DNA of 64,000 bases, from assembly GCF_001883705.2 (NCBI RefSeq), contig NZ_MDEQ02000010.1, positions 62,001 through 126,000 on the forward strand, written 5' to 3'. The first letter of the stretch is position 1; each line of letters opens with the position of its first letter. A model generated the notes under the pieces. That model ran no database searches. It was not told the DNA's origin and saw only the letters and a list, made by a program, of their open reading frames with translations. Source of the stretch: Burkholderia catarinensis. Lineage in GTDB: Bacteria > Pseudomonadota > Gammaproteobacteria > Burkholderiales > Burkholderiaceae. Below are positions 50,950 to 60,199 of the stretch, in pieces. The translations under genes and the position numbers were made by a program.

Positions 50950-52192
50950 ACTGCACCGGCACCAGCTTGAAGTCGACCGGCTTGCCGACCGCGACCTTCT
51001 GCGGATTCGGGCCGAGCTGCCCCGTTTCGACATCGCGGCTGAACACGTAGAACGTATCGCTGTCCTGGTTGCCGACGATCAGCCATTTGCCGGTCGGATC
51101 GATCAGGAACTCGCGCGGCGTCTTGCCGAGGCTCGACTGGCGGCCGACATGCTTCAGCCGGCCGTCGGCCTGGTTCACCGCATAGATCACGAGGTCGTTC
51201 ACGTCGCCGCGGTTGCTCACGTACAGGAAGCGACCGTCCGGCGACAGGTGGATCGCGCCGCCGCCGACCTTGCCCTTGAAGCCCGGCGCCGTCATCGGCA
51301 GCGTCTCGACCGGCGTCAGCTTGCCGTCACGGTAGCCGAACACCTCGACCGACGCGTTGAGCTCGCTCGTCACGTACGCGAACCGGCCGTCGGCGCCGAA
51401 CACCATGTGACGCGGGCCCGAGCCGGCCTTCACCGGCGTGTAGCGCGTGTCGGTCGGGCTGATCAGCCCGCGGCTGCCGTCCACCGTGTAGCGGTAGCCG
51501 TAGACCTTGTCCGCGCCGAGATCCTGCACGAACAGGTAATGGCCGTCCGGCGAAAACACCGTCGAGTGCACGTGCGCGCCGTCCTGGCGGCCCTTCACGG
51601 GCCCCTTGCCTTCGTGGTGCACGGTCAGCGCGGCCCGGCCAACTGCTCCGTCGTCGCGCAGCGGAAACACCGCGAAGCTGCCGCCCGGATCCGACGCGAC
51701 CGAGTAGTTGGCCGTCACGAGGTACTTGCCGTCCGGCGACAGTGCGAGATAGCAAGGATCGTTCCCTTCCGACGACACGCGATCGATGAAGGTCAGCGCG
51801 CCCGTCTTCGCGTCGAAGCGGAATGCGCTGACGCCGCCGCGCTGTGTCGCCGGCCCGTTGTCGCCGGGCAGTTCGTTGACCGCGTAGACGGTGCGACCGT
51901 CGCGGCTCGGCAACAGGTACGACGGATTCTCGGTCTTCGCCGACGACACGGGCGCGACGCTGCCGGTTTTGGTATCGAAGCGGTAAACATAGATGCCGTC
52001 GCTGCCGCCGCCCGTATAGGTGCCGACGAGCAGGTTGTAGACGCCGTCGGCCGGTACGGGCGATTGCTGCGCAAATGCATGGGTCGCGGACAGTGAGAGC
52101 ACGATCGCGAAACCTTTCATCCAGTGAGCGAGCCTAAGCGGGAACCCTCGTGTCGAAGCGCGTGCGTCATGCTCGCGTAAACGGATGGGCAT
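50948..52192 (-). CDS. Lactonase family seven-bladed beta-propeller (periplasmic)
   Basis: 414 residues. The ATG has a perfect AAGGAGG site 6 nt upstream, which decides this start over MKGFAIVL 24 residues later; this gives a signal peptide with a long n-region and cleavage after AFA. The mature part has seven blades with recurrent patterns such as NPSYLLPSRDGRTVYAVNE, NDPCYLALSPDGKYLVTANY, GAHVHSTVFSPDGHYLFVQDLG, and PREFLIDPTGKWLIVGNQDSD. The fold is that of 6-phosphogluconolactonase (Pgl/YbhE) and muconate-lactonising-like enzymes; export makes sugar-phosphate hydrolysis unlikely, so the substrate is open. Divergent from the GH15 gene. Confidence 0.88.
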   Translation of the reverse strand: MPIRLREHDARASTRGFPLRLAHWMKGFAIVLSLSATHAFAQQSPVPADGVYNLLVGTYTGGGSDGIYVYRFDTKTGSVAPVSSAKTENPSYLLPSRDGRTVYAVNELPGDNGPATQRGGVSAFRFDAKTGALTFIDRVSSEGNDPCYLALSPDGKYLVTANYSVASDPGGSFAVFPLRDDGAVGRAALTVHHEGKGPVKGRQDGAHVHSTVFSPDGHYLFVQDLGADKVYGYRYTVDGSRGLISPTDTRYTPVKAGSGPRHMVFGADGRFAYVTSELNASVEVFGYRDGKLTPVETLPMTAPGFKGKVGGGAIHLSPDGRFLYVSNRGDVNDLVIYAVNQADGRLKHVGRQSSLGKTPREFLIDPTGKWLIVGNQDSDTFYVFSRDVETGQLGPNPQKVAVGKPVDFKLVPVQ

Positions 52193-52355
52193 TGAATCCT
52201 CCTTGCATCGATTCGCTTCAAGTGTTGAGATAGGACGAAACGCCGGCCGTTCACGCGCTCCGCCGCCCGGCCGAGTATACGGGGCACGGCGTCAGGGCGT
52301 GAAGCCCGGCCGCCGTCGTCCGCATTGTGAACTCGAAACCAAGGATCGCCTGCCC

Positions 52356-54185
52356 ATGCCCGCCCTGATCGAAGACTACGCCCTCGTCGGCGACGGCCAT
52401 ACCGCCGCGCTGATCGCAAAAGACGGCTCCGTCGACTGGCTGTGCTGGCCCCGCTTCGATTCGGGCGCCTGCTTCGCGGCGCTCATCGGCACGCCCGAAC
52501 ACGGCCGCTGGCTGCTCGCGCCGGCCGCCGACGCCGCGATCACGCACACGACCCGCCGCTATCGCGGCGACACGCTGATTCTCGAAACCGATTACGAAAG
52601 CGCCGACGGCGCCGTCACCGTGGTCGACTTCATGCCGCCCGGCAACGGCTGGTCCGAACTGGTGCGGATCGTCGTCGGCCGCCACGGCACGATGAAGATG
52701 CGCATGGAGCTCGTGTTGCGCTTCGACTACGGTTTCTCGATCCCGTGGGTCACGCAACTGGCCCGCGAGGACGGCATGAAGGCGATCGCCGGCCCCGACA
52801 CCGTCGTGCTGCGCACGCCAGTGCCGCTCACCGGCGAAAACCTCCATACGCTCGCGGAATTCACGGTGAGCGCGGACGAGCGCGTGCCGTTCTCGCTCAG
52901 CTATGCGGCATCGCACCTGCGGTTGCCGCCCGCACGCGACCCGCTGTCGATGCTCGCGCGCACCGAGAACTACTGGCTCGAATGGTCGGGCCGCTGCCAG
53001 GTGCAGGGCCGCTACGCGGCCGCCGTGCGCCGTTCGCTGATCACGCTGAAGGCGCTCGCGTACGAACCGACCGGCGGCATCGTCGCCGCGCCGACCACGT
53101 CGCTGCCCGAGAAGATCGGCGGCAACCGCAACTGGGACTATCGCTACTGCTGGCTGCGCGATGCGACGATCACGCTGCTCGCGCTGATGCGCGGCGGCTA
53201 CTACGACGAGGCGCGCGCGTGGCGCTCGTGGCTCGGCCGCGTCATGGCCGGCTCGCCCGAGCAGATCCAGATCATGTACGGGATCGCCGGCGAGCGCCGG
53301 CTGCCGGAAATAGAACTCGACTGGCTGCCCGGCTATCAGGACTCGAAGCCGGTACGCGTCGGCAACGGCGCCGCGAACCAGCTCCAGCTCGACGTGTTCG
53401 GCGAGGTGATGGCCGCGCTGCACCTCGCGCGCGTGGGTGGCCTGCAGGCCGACGACACGGTCTGGTCCGTGCAGTGCACGCTGCTCGACCATCTCGAGAA
53501 GATCTGGCGGGAACCCGACGAGGGAATCTGGGAAACGCGCGGCGGCCGCCGCCATTTCACGTTCTCGAAGGTGATGGCGTGGGTCGCGTTCGACCGCGCG
53601 ATCAAGTCGGCGGAAATGTTCCGGCTGCCCGGCTCGCTCGACCGCTGGCGCGCGCTGCGCGAGCAGATCCACGCCGACGTCTGCGACAACGCGTGGCACG
53701 AAGGCAAGCAGGCGTTCGCGCAGAGCTACGGCAGCGACGAGCTCGACGCGAGCGTGCTGCTGATGCCGCTGCTCGGCTTCCTGCCGCCGGAAGACCCGCG
53801 CGTCGTCGGCACGGTCGAAGCGATCGAGCGGGAATTGCTGCACGACGGGCTCGTGATGCGCTACCGCACGACCGAGTACGACGACGGCCTGCCGCCCGGC
53901 GAAGGCACGTTTCTCGCATGCAGCTTCTGGCTGGTCGACAACTACGCGCTGCTCGGCCGGATCGACGACGCGCACCGGCTGTTCAGCCGGCTGCTCGCGC
54001 TGTCCAACGACCTCGGGCTGCTCGCCGAGGAATATGACCCGGTCGAGGGCCGGCTCGTCGGCAACTTCCCGCAGGCGTTCTCGCACGTGGCGCTCGTGCA
54101 TACCGCGATGAACCTGATGCACCACGAGGACGCCATGGCCCGCGCGGCAGGCCAGCCCGCGCCGGCCGTGGCCACCGGGCGCTGA
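52356..54185 (+). CDS. Glycoside hydrolase family 15 protein
   Basis: 609 residues. Start MPALIEDYALVGDGHTAALI matches GH15 relatives; upstream open frame is leader. N-terminal beta-sandwich (about 1-250: SVDWLCWPRFDSGACFAALIG), then the (alpha/alpha)6 barrel with IGGNRNWDYRYCWLRDATITLLAL, the acid Glu region PDEGIWETRGG and base Glu region PPGEGTFLACSFWLVD. No signal peptide, so cytosolic. The family contains glucoamylases, glucodextranases and trehalases; this subgroup (as in actinobacterial trehalases) could hydrolyse trehalose, but substrate is not certain. Divergent from the lactonase gene across about 165 nt. Confidence 0.9.
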   Translation: MPALIEDYALVGDGHTAALIAKDGSVDWLCWPRFDSGACFAALIGTPEHGRWLLAPAADAAITHTTRRYRGDTLILETDYESADGAVTVVDFMPPGNGWSELVRIVVGRHGTMKMRMELVLRFDYGFSIPWVTQLAREDGMKAIAGPDTVVLRTPVPLTGENLHTLAEFTVSADERVPFSLSYAASHLRLPPARDPLSMLARTENYWLEWSGRCQVQGRYAAAVRRSLITLKALAYEPTGGIVAAPTTSLPEKIGGNRNWDYRYCWLRDATITLLALMRGGYYDEARAWRSWLGRVMAGSPEQIQIMYGIAGERRLPEIELDWLPGYQDSKPVRVGNGAANQLQLDVFGEVMAALHLARVGGLQADDTVWSVQCTLLDHLEKIWREPDEGIWETRGGRRHFTFSKVMAWVAFDRAIKSAEMFRLPGSLDRWRALREQIHADVCDNAWHEGKQAFAQSYGSDELDASVLLMPLLGFLPPEDPRVVGTVEAIERELLHDGLVMRYRTTEYDDGLPPGEGTFLACSFWLVDNYALLGRIDDAHRLFSRLLALSNDLGLLAEEYDPVEGRLVGNFPQAFSHVALVHTAMNLMHHEDAMARAAGQPAPAVATGR

Positions 54186-54252
54186 GCGGGAGCGCGGGCG
54201 GGTTGTTCAGAGAACGTCAAATCGCAAAAGTTTGATGAAAAACCGGGGAAAT

Positions 54253-54315
54253 GTTGCATTGCACCATTCGTCGTTGTCCGATATGATCGACACGATTGTC
54301 CGGCCGCAGTGCAAC
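54253..54315 (+). promoter_or_regulatory. Inverted GTTGCAYTGC sites upstream of phaZ
   Basis: GTTGCATTGC (54253-54262) and its near-inverse GCAGTGCAAC (54306-54315), 43 nt apart, in the only AT-rich region before phaZ. TGCA-type sites of this sort resemble targets of the PHB-granule repressor PhaR. The assignment is inferred from sequence resemblance and gene context. Confidence 0.4.
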
Positions 54316-54397
54316 ATGGCCGGCCGCTGACCCCCACGGCACGCCGCGACGCCCCACGCCGCCCTTGCGCACCGTCCCCCACGCGGGAGTAGTCTGC

Positions 54398-55873
54398 ATG
54401 CTTTACCAACTGCACGAATTCCAGCGGGCCATGCTGAGCCCGCTCACGGCCTGGGCCCAGGCCGCCTCCAAGTCGTTCGCCAATCCGTCCAGCCCGTTCT
54501 CGCTGATGCCGGGTGCGACGCGGATGGCCGCCGCCTACGAACTGATGTACCGGCTCGGCAAGGATTACGAGAAGCCCGAATTCAACCTTCATCAGATCGT
54601 CAAGGATGGCCACAACATCCCGATCGTCGAGCAGACGATCGTCGAGAAGCCGTTCTGCAACCTGCTGCGTTTCAAGCGCTATTCGGACGACGCCGACGCC
54701 GTCACGCAACTGAAGGACGAGCCGGTCGTGCTGGTCTGCGCGCCGCTGTCGGGCCACCACTCGACTTTGCTGCGCGACACGGTGCGCACGCTGCTGCAGG
54801 ATCACAAGGTCTACATCACCGACTGGATCGACGCGCGGATGGTGCCGGTCGAGACCGGCCCGTTCCACCTGCACGATTACATCGCGTATATCCAGGAATT
54901 CATCCGCCACATCGGCGCGCGCAACCTGCACGTGATCTCGGTGTGCCAGCCGACGGTGCCGGTGCTTGCGGCGATCTCGCTGATGGCGAGCCGCGGCGAG
55001 GAAACGCCGCTCACGATGACGATGATGGGCGGCCCGATCGACGCGCGCCGCAGCCCGACGTCGGTGAATTCGCTCGCCACGCAGCATTCGACCGCGTGGT
55101 TCGAGAACAACGTGATCCACACGGTGCCCGCGAATTATCCGGGCGAAGGCCGCCACGTGTATCCGGGCTTCCTGCAGCACACGGGCTTCGTCGCGATGAA
55201 CCCGGAACGGCACGCGCAATCGCACTGGGATTTCTACCAGAGCCTGCTGCGCGGTGACGAGGACGACGCCGAAGCGCACCGCCGCTTCTACGACGAGTAC
55301 AACGCGGTGCTCGACATGGCCGCCGAGTATTACCTCGAGACGATCCGCGTCGTGTTCCAGGAATTCCGGCTTGCCGAAGGGACGTGGGATGTCGAAGGCG
55401 AGCGCGTGCGTCCGCAGGACATCAAGCACACCGCGCTGATGACGATCGAGGGCGAACTCGACGACATCTCGGGCAGCGGCCAGACGCACGTCGCGCACGA
55501 GCTGTGCACGGGCATCCCGCAAGACCAGCGCCGCAGCCTGACCGCCGAGAAGTGCGGCCACTACGGGATTTTCTCGGGACGCCGCTGGCGCACGATCATC
55601 TACCCGCAACTGCGCGACTTCATCCGCGAGCATGCGCCGGAACCGAAGAACGGCGCGACGAAGGATCGTCCCGATGCGCCGGCGGCCGTGACGCTTACGG
55701 CCGTGCCGGCCGATAACGCGCAGGCCGAAACGACGCGGGCCACCGCGGCGAAGCGCACGCGCGCGGCGAAGGCTCCGGCCCCGGTCGCTGCCCCTGCGAA
55801 GGCCGCACCGGCCGCGAAACGTGCCAGCAACAGCCCGCGCGCCAAAACCGTGCGTGCGCGCAAGGCCGCCTGA
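54398..55873 (+). CDS. phaZ: Intracellular polyhydroxyalkanoate depolymerase, cysteine type
   Basis: 491 residues. ATG preceded by CGGGAG. Alpha/beta-hydrolase with a lipase-box-like ISVCQPT in which Cys183 replaces the nucleophile Ser, exactly as in PhaZ1 of Cupriavidus necator. The acid region IEGELDDISGSGQTHVAHEL and the His in EKCGHYGIFSGRRWR complete the active site. From about residue 417 a 75-residue tail is rich in Ala, Lys, Arg, Pro (KRTRAAKAPAPVAAPAKAAP), like histone-like tails of some phasins. It degrades stored PHB on granules. Ends before a bidirectional terminator. Confidence 0.93.
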   Translation: MLYQLHEFQRAMLSPLTAWAQAASKSFANPSSPFSLMPGATRMAAAYELMYRLGKDYEKPEFNLHQIVKDGHNIPIVEQTIVEKPFCNLLRFKRYSDDADAVTQLKDEPVVLVCAPLSGHHSTLLRDTVRTLLQDHKVYITDWIDARMVPVETGPFHLHDYIAYIQEFIRHIGARNLHVISVCQPTVPVLAAISLMASRGEETPLTMTMMGGPIDARRSPTSVNSLATQHSTAWFENNVIHTVPANYPGEGRHVYPGFLQHTGFVAMNPERHAQSHWDFYQSLLRGDEDDAEAHRRFYDEYNAVLDMAAEYYLETIRVVFQEFRLAEGTWDVEGERVRPQDIKHTALMTIEGELDDISGSGQTHVAHELCTGIPQDQRRSLTAEKCGHYGIFSGRRWRTIIYPQLRDFIREHAPEPKNGATKDRPDAPAAVTLTAVPADNAQAETTRATAAKRTRAAKAPAPVAAPAKAAPAAKRASNSPRAKTVRARKAA

Positions 55874-55890
55874 CGCATCGCGTTCCGACG

Positions 55891-55928
55891 AAAAAACGCC
55901 GCCGTTGCTTGCGCACGGCGGCGTTTTT
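55891..55928. terminator. Bidirectional terminator between phaZ and tetR
   Basis: A6 tract, ACGCCGCCG stem, 11-nt loop, CGGCGGCGT, then TTTT. Serves the convergent phaZ and TetR genes. Confidence 0.85.
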
Positions 55929-55954
55929 GCATCCGGCGGCCGCTTGCCGGCGCG

Positions 55955-56587
55955 TCAGCGCCGCAGCAGATACGCGAGCAGCACCTCGGTGTTCATCCGG
56001 ACCATCTCCGCACGCTCGTCGGTGTCGGTGAAGTCCCGGCCGAGCGTCGCGGCGAGCGTGAAGCGGTTCGACACGATGTAGTAGCCGAGCCCCGACAGCG
56101 TCACGTAGAAGCGCAGCGGATCGACGTCCGCGCGGAACAGCCCGGCCTTCTGGCCGCGCATCAGCACGTTGCCGAGCTTCGCGACGATCGGCGACATCAT
56201 CTCGCGGATCCGCGTCGACTTGTGCAGGTAGCGTGCCTCGTGCAGGTTCTCGTTGTTGATGAGCCTGAGCAGTTCCGGATGGTCGCGGTAGTAGTCCCAA
56301 ACGAAATGCGCGAGCCGTGTGACGGCTTCGACCGGCGCGACGCCGTCGAGATCGAGCACGCGCTCGGCCTCGGTCAGTGCGGAGAACGCGTGTTCGAGCA
56401 CGGCCGTAAACAGCTGCTCCTTGCTGCCGAAGTAGTAATAGAGCATGCGCTCGTTGGTTTCGGCCCGGCGCGCGATCTGGTCGACGCGCGCGCCGAACAG
56501 CCCTCCACTCGCGAACTCTTCGGCTGCCGCCATCAGGATGCGGCGCCGCGTACCTTCAGGATCTCTTTTGATTTTTGGCTGATTCAT
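55955..56587 (-). CDS. TetR/AcrR family regulator
   Basis: 210 residues. N-terminal helix-turn-helix: [58 protein letters not shown]. The C-terminal ligand-binding part (about 70-205) resembles the TetR_C family with [23 protein letters not shown]. Such proteins are dimeric repressors released by small molecules. The ATG overlaps no ribosome site of note. Targets and ligand unknown; nearest divergent gene is rsxB, 250 nt away. Confidence 0.92.
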   Translation of the reverse strand: MNQPKIKRDPEGTRRRILMAAAEEFASGGLFGARVDQIARRAETNERMLYYYFGSKEQLFTAVLEHAFSALTEAERVLDLDGVAPVEAVTRLAHFVWDYYRDHPELLRLINNENLHEARYLHKSTRIREMMSPIVAKLGNVLMRGQKAGLFRADVDPLRFYVTLSGLGYYIVSNRFTLAATLGRDFTDTDERAEMVRMNTEVLLAYLLRR

Positions 56588-56839
56588 GGTGGCGTTTTGC
56601 TATGTGAGCCGCGTGATCCGGACCGGCACCCCCACCGCCTCGGCGCCGGCCGCCCTGGAACGGGCGCGCCGCGTGCGGCCGCCCTCCTGCTGAGCCCCTG
56701 CAAAAAAGCGGTTCGATTATGCGCACAGACGGCGTCCAGCGCAATGCGGGAAATCGGCGATAATCAAGCTTTGGCAAACCTTTCCGGCCGCGCCCGACGC
56801 GGCCGAGAGCCATTCGGCGCCGCTGCGCCCGTTGTCACC

Positions 56840-57754
56840 GTGACCGACTCCAAAACACTCGCGGATCGCATCGAAGATCTGCTTCCCCAGACGCAATGCA
56901 CAAAGTGCGGCTATAACGGCTGCCGTCCGTACGCCGAGGCGATCGCCGCCGGCGACGCGAACTACAACCAGTGCCCGCCCGGCGGCGCCGAAGGCATCGC
57001 GCGCCTCGCGGGCCTGCTCGGCAAGCCGGTGATTCCGCTGAACCCCGTCAACGGCAGCGAGCATCCGCGCGCCGTCGCATTCATCGACGAAAGCCTGTGC
57101 ATCGGCTGCACGCTGTGCATGCAGGCGTGCCCGGTCGACGCAATCGTCGGCGCACCGAAGCAGATGCACACGATCGTCGAGTCGCTGTGCACGGGCTGCG
57201 ACCTGTGCGTGCCGCCTTGCCCCGTCGACTGCATCGCGATGCTGCCCGTGACCGGCGATCGCACGGGCTGGGATGCGTGGTCGCAGGACCAGGCGGATGC
57301 CGCGCGCGAACGCCACGACCTCCGGCTCGCCCGCCAGCGCCGCGAACGCGAGGCCGCGGAAGCGCGCGCCGCCGCACGCCGCGCGGCCAGCGCCGCGAAG
57401 CCGGCCACGGTACAGCCCGATCCGCAGCCCGGCGCGCCAGCCGCCGCACCGGCCGCAGACGACGCCGACGCGAAGAAGCGCGCGATCATCGCCGCCGCGC
57501 TCGAGCGCGCGCGCAAGAAGAAGGAAGAACTGTCCGGGCAAGGCGCCGGGCCGCAGAACACCGAAGGCGTGAGCGCAGCCGTCCAGGCGCAGATCGACGC
57601 GGCCGAGGCCCGCCGCAAACGGCTGGCCGAACAGCAGGCGCAGCGCGACGCCGAAGCCGCGGCGCCGGGCGGCAATGGCAACGGCGACGACAACGACGCA
57701 GGCAACGACGACCAGGGCGGCCCGCCCGCGCCGCCCGACCAGAACGCTCCATGA
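56840..57754 (+). CDS. rsxB: RsxB/RnfB-like ferredoxin without membrane anchor
   Basis: 304 residues with a GTG start. The N-terminal 4Fe-4S domain has Cys at 20, 23, 28 and 45 ([27 protein letters not shown]), then two ferredoxin 4Fe-4S motifs at Cys 87/90/93/97 and 117/120/123/127. This is the RnfB order, but the N-terminal membrane helix of E. coli RsxB is missing and no other rsx/rnf gene is nearby. Instead a charged, Ala-rich, probably coiled-coil tail of about 160 residues follows ([41 protein letters not shown]). Its stop overlaps the nth start (ATGA). So a soluble electron carrier coupled to a DNA-repair enzyme. An upstream in-frame ATG (56743) would also give no membrane helix. Confidence 0.9.
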   Translation: MTDSKTLADRIEDLLPQTQCTKCGYNGCRPYAEAIAAGDANYNQCPPGGAEGIARLAGLLGKPVIPLNPVNGSEHPRAVAFIDESLCIGCTLCMQACPVDAIVGAPKQMHTIVESLCTGCDLCVPPCPVDCIAMLPVTGDRTGWDAWSQDQADAARERHDLRLARQRREREAAEARAAARRAASAAKPATVQPDPQPGAPAAAPAADDADAKKRAIIAAALERARKKKEELSGQGAGPQNTEGVSAAVQAQIDAAEARRKRLAEQQAQRDAEAAAPGGNGNGDDNDAGNDDQGGPPAPPDQNAP

Positions 57755-58395
57755 ACGCCAGCAAACGACACGCGATCTACGAAACGCTGCAGAGCCTCAA
57801 CCCGCATCCGACCACCGAGCTCGAATACACGACGCCGTTCGAGCTGCTGATCGCCGTGATGCTGTCCGCGCAGGCGACCGACGTGTCGGTCAACAAGGCG
57901 ATGCGGAAGATGTTTCCGGTCGCGAACACCCCGCGACAAATCGTCGCGCTTGGCGAGGAAGGCGTCACCGAGTACATCAAGACGATCGGTCTATACCGGA
58001 CCAAGGCGAAGAACGTGGTCGCGACGTGCCGGATCCTGCTCGAGCGCTACGACGGCGAGGTGCCGGCCGATCGCGAAGCGCTCGAAAGCCTGCCGGGCGT
58101 CGGCCGCAAGACCGCCAACGTCGTGCTGAACACCGCGTTCGGCCAGCCGACGATCGCGGTCGACACGCATATCTTCCGCGTCGCGAATCGCACGGGGCTC
58201 GCCCCGGGCAAGGACGTGCGGGCCGTCGAGGCAGCGCTCGAGAAATTCACGCCGAAGGAATTCCTGCAGGACGCGCATCACTGGCTGATCCTGCACGGGC
58301 GCTATGTGTGCAAGGCCCGCAAGCCCGAATGCTGGCACTGCGCGATCGAGCCGCTGTGCGAATTCAGGCCGAAGACGCCGCCGCCCAACGAGTAA
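57751..58395 (+). CDS. nth: Endonuclease III
   Basis: 214 residues. Helix-hairpin-helix [17 protein letters not shown] with the catalytic Lys, the catalytic Asp in [11 protein letters not shown], and the C-terminal [4Fe-4S] cluster [17 protein letters not shown] (Cys spacing 6-2-5). It removes oxidised pyrimidines and cuts at the abasic site. The start overlaps the rsxB stop, so synthesis of the two proteins is coupled. In E. coli nth ends the rsxABCDGE operon, so the rsxB-nth link is an old one. Confidence 0.97.
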   Translation: MNASKRHAIYETLQSLNPHPTTELEYTTPFELLIAVMLSAQATDVSVNKAMRKMFPVANTPRQIVALGEEGVTEYIKTIGLYRTKAKNVVATCRILLERYDGEVPADREALESLPGVGRKTANVVLNTAFGQPTIAVDTHIFRVANRTGLAPGKDVRAVEAALEKFTPKEFLQDAHHWLILHGRYVCKARKPECWHCAIEPLCEFRPKTPPPNE

Positions 58396-58498
58396 GCGTC
58401 AGGCACGACTGAGACGCACCGCGCGGGCCGATCGAACCGGGCCTGCGCAGCCGGCCCCGCAGGCACCATCGCGGCGCCCGCGGCTTTCCCCTCCCCGG

Positions 58499-59428
58499 CT
58501 ACGCGTTGGATGTCGCGGTAGCATCGTCAGCGGCTGCGCCGCCCGCGCGCACGAGCGCCAGCACGGCCGCGAGGATCGCGACGCCGCCCGCCCACTGCAG
58601 CGGCGACAGCGCTTCACCGAACAGCAGCGCCGCGAGCGCGACCGTCACGACCGGCTCGAGCGTCGACAGCATCGACGTGCGCGCGGCCCCGAGCCGCTCG
58701 AGCCCGGCGAAGAACGCGAGCATCGCTGCGACCGTCGAGACGAGCGCGATCGCGAGCATCGACGCCCAGCCGCCGGCCGTCACGGGCCAGCGCGGCGGCG
58801 CGCCGAATGCCGCGGTCCGCACGACGGCAATCGCCACGAGCGTCGCGGTTGCCGACAGGCAGATGATCGCGGTGGTCGCGAGCGGATCGACGCCACGCGT
58901 CGCCTTCGTGCCGCCGACGATGTACAGCGAATAAATCACCGCGGCGGCCAGCGCGAGCGCGATCCCGAGCGGTTCGCCGTGTCCGCCGCCGACCATCAGC
59001 GCCGAACCCGCGACGCACAGCACGAGCGCGACGGCCTTCGCGCGCGTGAGGCGCTCGTCGAGCCACCACGCGGCCAGCAGCGTGACGAAGGCTGGATACA
59101 GGTACAGCAGCAGCGCGACGAGGCTCGCCTGCGCGTGCTGCAGCGCGCTGAAATAACAGAACGACTGCCCGACGTAGCCGAGCGCGCCCATCGCCACGAG
59201 CGGCGCAAGCGCACGCCCGCGCGGCCACGCGACGCGGCGGTGCCGCGCGATCGCGGCGAGCACCGCGCCGCCGATCGCGAAGCGCACGATCAGCAGCCCG
59301 AGCACGTCGACACCGGCCGCATACGCGTAGCGGCCGAAGATCGCCATCGCGCCGAACGCGGCGGCGGACAGCGCGACGTAAAGCGTGCCCTGCAGGGCGG
59401 TGGACGATGGGCGGGCGGTGGTGGCCAT
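58499..59428 (-). CDS. EamA/DMT family transporter
   Basis: 309 residues, ten membrane helices in two EamA repeats. Start MATTARPSSTALQGTLYVALSAAAFGAMAIFGRYAYAAG; the upstream ATG is less likely. Repeat features: LLIVRFAIGGAVL, ALGYVGQSFCYFSALQHAQASLVALLLYLYPAFVTLLAAW in the first half and VSTVAAMLAFFAGLERLGAARTSMLSTLEPVVTVALAALLFGEAL in the second. Exports or imports metabolites in the inner membrane; substrate unknown. Convergent with nth. Confidence 0.9.
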   Translation of the reverse strand: MATTARPSSTALQGTLYVALSAAAFGAMAIFGRYAYAAGVDVLGLLIVRFAIGGAVLAAIARHRRVAWPRGRALAPLVAMGALGYVGQSFCYFSALQHAQASLVALLLYLYPAFVTLLAAWWLDERLTRAKAVALVLCVAGSALMVGGGHGEPLGIALALAAAVIYSLYIVGGTKATRGVDPLATTAIICLSATATLVAIAVVRTAAFGAPPRWPVTAGGWASMLAIALVSTVAAMLAFFAGLERLGAARTSMLSTLEPVVTVALAALLFGEALSPLQWAGGVAILAAVLALVRAGGAAADDATATSNA

Positions 59429-59469
59429 GGCTGAGCGGGTGGGAACGGCGCGGTAACGGGAATCGTCGG

Positions 59470-59475
59470 AGTGTA
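59470..59475 (-). promoter_or_regulatory. candidate -10 box of the EamA gene
   Basis: TACACT on the minus strand in GCTACACTCCGAC, 42 nt before the chosen ATG. Confidence 0.35.
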
Positions 59476-59641
59476 GCGGCGCGGCGTCCACGAGCCTAGC
59501 CCGCGCTTACCCGTTCCGCTGCCGCTGCACTTGAGCGATCTCGGCTGGCCGGCGCCGGCGCTACCTGCAGGCCAGCAGCCGCGTCACCGCCGCCGCTCAG
59601 CCCGCTCCAGGCCGCCGCCAGCGCCGTGCGCCGACCCGGCG

Positions 59642-59647
59642 TACAAT
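59642..59647 (+). promoter_or_regulatory. candidate -10 box of the DUF1841 gene
   Basis: TACAAT in GCGTACAATGCG, 46 nt before the DUF1841 ATG. Confidence 0.4.
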
Positions 59648-59692
59648 GCGCGACGCGGCATGACGCCGCCCGAATTACGACGTTTCCCCACC

Positions 59693-60127
59693 ATGTTCAA
59701 TCCGAGCCGCGACGAAGTGCGTCGCTTTTTCACCGAGACCTGGCGCAAGCAGCGCGCCGGCGAGATCCTGACGCCGCTGGAAGCGATGGCAGCCGACTGG
59801 ATCGTCGAGCATCCCGAATATCACGACGAACTCGCCGACACCGACGGCGCCGCCGCGCGCGAGTACACGCCCGAGGAAGGTCGCACGAACCCGTTCCTGC
59901 ACCTGTCGATGCACCTCGCGATCAGCGAGCAGTTGTCGATCGACCAGCCGCCCGGCATCCGCGCCGCGCACGACAAGCTGGCGGCGAAGCTCGACTCGAC
60001 CCACGACGCGCAGCACGCGATCATGGAATGCCTCGGCGAGACGATCTGGGAGGCGCAGCGCACGAATACGCCGCCCGATACGGACGCGTACCTGCAGCGC
60101 ATCCTGCGCCGCGCGTCGCGCGACTGA
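59693..60127 (+). CDS. DUF1841 family protein
   Basis: 144 residues. Starts MFNPSRDEVRRFFTETWRKQRAGEILTPLEAMAADWIVEHPEYH, a typical DUF1841 beginning; contains TNPFLHLSMHLAISEQLSIDQPPGIR and HDAQHAIMECLGETIWEAQR with two His-rich helices that might bind metal. Cytosolic, all-helical by appearance. Conserved in beta-proteobacteria; function unknown. A terminator follows 11 nt after the stop. Confidence 0.88.
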   Translation: MFNPSRDEVRRFFTETWRKQRAGEILTPLEAMAADWIVEHPEYHDELADTDGAAAREYTPEEGRTNPFLHLSMHLAISEQLSIDQPPGIRAAHDKLAAKLDSTHDAQHAIMECLGETIWEAQRTNTPPDTDAYLQRILRRASRD

Positions 60128-60138
60128 GCGCCGCGGGC

Positions 60139-60170
60139 AAAAAAATACCCCGCCGAGGCGGGGTATTTTT
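60139..60170. terminator. Bidirectional terminator between DUF1841 and cytochrome genes
   Basis: A7 tract, TACCCCGCC, loop GAG, GGCGGGGTA, T5. Serves both convergent units. Confidence 0.9.
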
Positions 60171-60199
60171 GCTGCGCGGGCCTGTCGGGCCCGTCGCGC

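Noticed and set aside
52120..52192. Lactonase start at MKGFAIVL (52120)
   Set aside because: No ribosome site there, while the upstream ATG has a perfect AAGGAGG site.
56743..57754. rsxB starting at the ATG 56743
   Set aside because: Adds 32 residues without homology to RnfB and without a membrane helix; the GTG at 56840 begins at the conserved domain. Not excluded completely.
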